Part shown: one piece after another, positions 61,532-64,000 of the stretch | Layout: each line of letters starts with the position of its first letter | Position numbering within the stretch: position 1 is the first letter of the stretch | Assembly (NCBI GenBank): GCA_016794625.1 | Contig: JAEUGY010000096.1 | Span: forward strand, 34,814-98,813 | Source of the DNA: Opitutaceae bacterium | GTDB taxonomy: Bacteria > Verrucomicrobiota > Verrucomicrobiia > Opitutales > Opitutaceae | Reading direction: 5' to 3' | Length of the DNA stretch: 64,000 nucleotides | Program-made: the position numbers and the translations under genes | The notes under the pieces: model-generated | Seen by the model: the letters and a program-made list of their open reading frames with translations, nothing else | Database searches by the model: none | Told to the model about the DNA's origin: nothing

Positions 61532-63886
61532 TCAGAAACGCGTACCAAAGGAAAAGTTAAATTGATTTCCCTTGTTGTTAAACCGGTCGGACGTGATCGG
61601 TATACCGAAGTCGAGACTGAGTGGCGCTCCTGCAACAAAGAGGCGAAGACCGAACCCGAAGTTGTCGTTGTAGGACGCCGGGTTGAAATCGTAGGGATCG
61701 TCGTTGATGAAGCCGGCGTCGTAGAAGATCGCAAACCGGATGGGGCTGACGATGTCCGCCGAGTACTCGAGCGACAGGAATCCGTAACTTTGTCCACCAA
61801 TGGGCTCTCCCGACGAATTCTTCGGTCCGACATCGCGGTACTCAAAGCCACGCAGGGTATAGGGACCGCCAAGCGTGAAGTACTCAAATCGCGGTTTTCC
61901 TTTGTCGTTCTTGCCAAAGGTATCCAACACGCCCGCGCGGCCTATCACCGCGAGGACTTGAGTCTGGGTGTCAAACACCGGGAAGAACTGTGAACCGCGG
62001 AACTCGGCCTTGTAATAATTGAAGTCCGAGCCAATCGCGTCCGTCGAGACATCGAGATTGAACTCAGCCCGGTTGCCGTTCGTGGTATTGATGATCTTGT
62101 CACGGGTGTCCCGCAGGAGCTGCAATCCCACGGTCGAGAGAAAGCTCTTCCCCGCCGGATAGAAAATCTCGATCGTCTGGTCGACATCACGGATCTCCAC
62201 TTCCTGCGCACTGTAGGCAAGTTTGCCTTCGACCAGTTCGAACAGCCGCTTGCGCATGTACAACTCACCACCCGTTCGAATTTCTTCGTAGAAAGAACTG
62301 TCGTAGTCGGAACTGGTGCGGAAGACACTGAAGCCCAGCGCCAGCTCGCGTTCGAACAACCAGGGTTCCTCGAACGAGAGTACAATCTCGCTCGATTGCG
62401 ACCCGAGCTGCATCCGGAGGCGGAACTTCTGTCCGTCGCCCTGGAAAAAGCTGCGGCGGTTGAAAACGTCGAAATTCGACTGGGTCAACTCGGCGAAAAT
62501 CACCGCCCGCTCCAACGAACTGAAGCCCGCGCCAAAGGTCAGATTGCCGGTTCGACCTTCCTTCACCGCAACCTTGAGGTTACGGCGCGCAGGGATGTTC
62601 GAAGACTCGGGCGTGACGTTCACGTCTTCGAAGAACCGCGTGTTCTCCAGGCGCAGCTTCGAGATCTTCATGCGCACCATGTCGAAGACTTCACCCGGCC
62701 CCAGCGTCAATTCGCGCAGGATGACAATGCTCTTGGTCTTGGTGTTACCCTCGATCTTGACCGATTCGACGTAGAATTTCTCGCTCTCGCGGATGTCGTA
62801 TTCGACGTCGATATTGCCCGTCGCGATGTTGGGCTTGCGCACAAGGCGGACTTGGGTGTCGAGATAGCCATCGCGGCCATAAAAATCTTCCAGTGCCTCG
62901 ACGTCCTTATCGAGTTTGGACGGCGTGAAGACCATGCCGCTCTTTTGGCGGACGACGAGTCGGAGCAGCGCGGTCTGATACAGTTTGTTGTTCTTGAACG
63001 TCACATCGCCAATGCGGTACCGCTTGCCCTCTTCCACCTGGACGGTGATCTCCAACTTGCTGGGCGAAGGGTAATCGTAGCGGATCTTGTCCTCGTCGAT
63101 CGCCACATCGAGGAATCCTTCCTCGCGGTAGTAATCCCTCACCTTCTCCAGATCGTCCTCAAACTGCTCGTCCTTGAAGCGACCTGAACCGGTCAACCAC
63201 GAGAACATCCACCACTTCTTGGTCTCCATTTCCTTGCGCAGTCGGCGGGCCTTGATGTTGTCGTTGCCGGCGAACTTGATGGCGGCGATCTTCACTTTTT
63301 CGCCTTCCTTGACCTTGAAAATGATCGTTCCGAAACCCGTGCTGCGGTCGCGCTCGATGGCATAGCTGACGGACACCTGATTGTAGCCCGCTTTCTGGTA
63401 AAATTCGCGGAGCTTCTCTGCGTCCTCCTTCACCTGGCGTTCGTCCAACGCCAGGTTGGCTTTGGACTTCACCTCTTTTTCCAAGCGACGGCCCTTCACC
63501 TTGGTATTGCCTTCAAACCGGATGCTGAGCACCCGGAACTTCGGCGTGACCTCCACCAGGAGGTTCACCGTGCGGTCGGGGCGCTCGTCCCGCTTGACTT
63601 CGATGAATTCGAACAGGCCGGTGCGATAGAGCGAACGGATGTCGCCATCGATCATCGCGTCGTCGAGCTCACCCCCCTCGCGAACCTGCATGTTGGCCCG
63701 CACGACCTGCTCATTGACGTTCGCCGATCCGACAAATTTGACCGTGACGGTACCCACCGTGGAGGTCGGCTGCGCGGACTTCTGCGTCGCCTGGGCGAAC
63801 CCTCGCCCGGTGCCCAAGACCATCAGGGCGACGACGACAACGAGGCGAGCCACCCGTACAAGCGGGTTACTGTGTGTAGTTTTCAA
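61532..63886 (-). CDS. bamA: Outer membrane protein assembly factor BamA
   Basis: The 784-aa protein has a signal peptide (RLVVVVALMVLGTGRGFA) and five POTRA domains with TVTVKFVGSANVNEQVVRANMQ, LSIRFEGNTKVKGRRLEK and YVESVKIEGNTKTKSIVILREL. A 16-stranded barrel follows, including the family TLGGPYTLRGFEYRDVGP loop and the C-terminal GNQFNFSFGTRF. It inserts barrel proteins into the outer membrane. The longest start is a TTG overlapping dnaB by 20 bp; GTG 63853 would remove the overlap and still leave a signal peptide. Confidence 0.96.
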   Translation of the reverse strand: MKTTHSNPLVRVARLVVVVALMVLGTGRGFAQATQKSAQPTSTVGTVTVKFVGSANVNEQVVRANMQVREGGELDDAMIDGDIRSLYRTGLFEFIEVKRDERPDRTVNLLVEVTPKFRVLSIRFEGNTKVKGRRLEKEVKSKANLALDERQVKEDAEKLREFYQKAGYNQVSVSYAIERDRSTGFGTIIFKVKEGEKVKIAAIKFAGNDNIKARRLRKEMETKKWWMFSWLTGSGRFKDEQFEDDLEKVRDYYREEGFLDVAIDEDKIRYDYPSPSKLEITVQVEEGKRYRIGDVTFKNNKLYQTALLRLVVRQKSGMVFTPSKLDKDVEALEDFYGRDGYLDTQVRLVRKPNIATGNIDVEYDIRESEKFYVESVKIEGNTKTKSIVILRELTLGPGEVFDMVRMKISKLRLENTRFFEDVNVTPESSNIPARRNLKVAVKEGRTGNLTFGAGFSSLERAVIFAELTQSNFDVFNRRSFFQGDGQKFRLRMQLGSQSSEIVLSFEEPWLFERELALGFSVFRTSSDYDSSFYEEIRTGGELYMRKRLFELVEGKLAYSAQEVEIRDVDQTIEIFYPAGKSFLSTVGLQLLRDTRDKIINTTNGNRAEFNLDVSTDAIGSDFNYYKAEFRGSQFFPVFDTQTQVLAVIGRAGVLDTFGKNDKGKPRFEYFTLGGPYTLRGFEYRDVGPKNSSGEPIGGQSYGFLSLEYSADIVSPIRFAIFYDAGFINDDPYDFNPASYNDNFGFGLRLFVAGAPLSLDFGIPITSDRFNNKGNQFNFSFGTRF

Positions 63887-64000
63887 AGCGGGTGATGTCT
63901 CGTAGGAACGTAAGCTTCAACTCTCCTACCGGTCCGTTTCGCTGTTTTGCAACGATTAACTCGGCGGAGTCGGCAGCAACCTGGAACTTCTCATCGGCAT
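63867..64000 (-). CDS. dnaB: Replicative DNA helicase DnaB, C-terminal end (5' part outside window)
   Basis: The minus-strand frame entering from the window edge reads ADEKFQVAADSAELIVAKQR, then NGPVGELKLTFLRDITRFE and ends at TAA (63867-63869). This is the conserved DnaB C-terminus (ELIVAKQRNGPxG...F...xTRFE). Only about 44 codons are in the window. Its stop lies within or just before the bamA start region. Confidence 0.9.
   Translation of the reverse strand, partial: ADEKFQVAADSAELIVAKQRNGPVGELKLTFLRDITRFENYTQ

Overview
The window reads like a chromosomal segment of a Gram-negative bacterium of the Verrucomicrobiota, most likely Opitutales/Opitutaceae-like. That placement is an inference from gene content; no rRNA is present to test it. 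The supporting content is an outer-membrane toolkit (BamA, OmpH/Skp, LpxD, LpxI, an Mla-type lipid transporter, a TonB-domain protein), LL-diaminopimelate aminotransferase (DapL), an exosortase fused to EpsI, OpgG/OpgH, and a Wza/BY-kinase polysaccharide export operon. By eye the DNA is GC-rich, and genes are tightly packed with many 4-base ATGA overlaps. I saw no insertion sequence, prophage or CRISPR array.

Layout. 1-1268: a membrane protein cut by the window edge, an ECF sigma factor and tRNA-Ser(GCU), all on the minus strand. 1.36-6.5 kb: cysI, a DUF985 cupin, and a metK-ahcY methyl-cycle pair with a 28-bp palindrome in front of metK. 6.6-10.5 kb: a plus-strand chain of histidine kinase, receiver, 28-codon mini-ORF, 71-aa protein, GspE/PilB ATPase and Hpt protein. 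This is the most unusual block in the window. 10.5-16.4 kb (minus): riboflavin synthase, a UDG with incomplete Fe-S ligands, opgG, an unknown membrane protein and opgH. 16.8-27.1 kb (plus): leuS, the FecR/OMP/Wza/BY-kinase polysaccharide operon, lpxI, a bifunctional nuclease and a Dus enzyme. 27.1-29.5 kb (minus): sufT and sppA. 29.6-35.5 kb (plus): a large conserved protein of unknown function, a DapF-like protein lacking both catalytic cysteines, a Cys-rich TPR-type protein, exosortase-EpsI and a 31-aa membrane miniprotein. 35.5-39.7 kb: nadB, panC, dapL and a small hypothetical. 39.9-43.6 kb (minus): an Mla/MCE lipid transporter operon.

43.6-50.5 kb: a HAD phosphatase, a DUF2721 protein, recD2, a TonB-domain protein and a pair of M16 peptidases (one active, one lacking the zinc motif). 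50.5-52.5 kb (minus): a compact module of a pRiA4b ORF-3-like protein, a membrane-anchored NUC1 nuclease and an unknown protein, ended by a strong terminator. 52.9-57 kb: lysine 2,3-aminomutase, carA, an HTH-MBL protein and pyrE. 57-64 kb (minus): dnaB (partial), bamA, ompH, terminator, lpxD, prs and a Deg-family protease.

Functional themes are envelope biogenesis (Bam, Lpx, Mla, Opg, polysaccharide export, exosortase), one-carbon/SAM cycling, cell-wall lysine/DAP metabolism, and pyrimidine and cofactor synthesis. The best candidates for something undescribed are the phosphorelay-secretion ATPase chain, the Ser/Ser DapF-like protein beside the exosortase locus, and the three-gene nuclease module.
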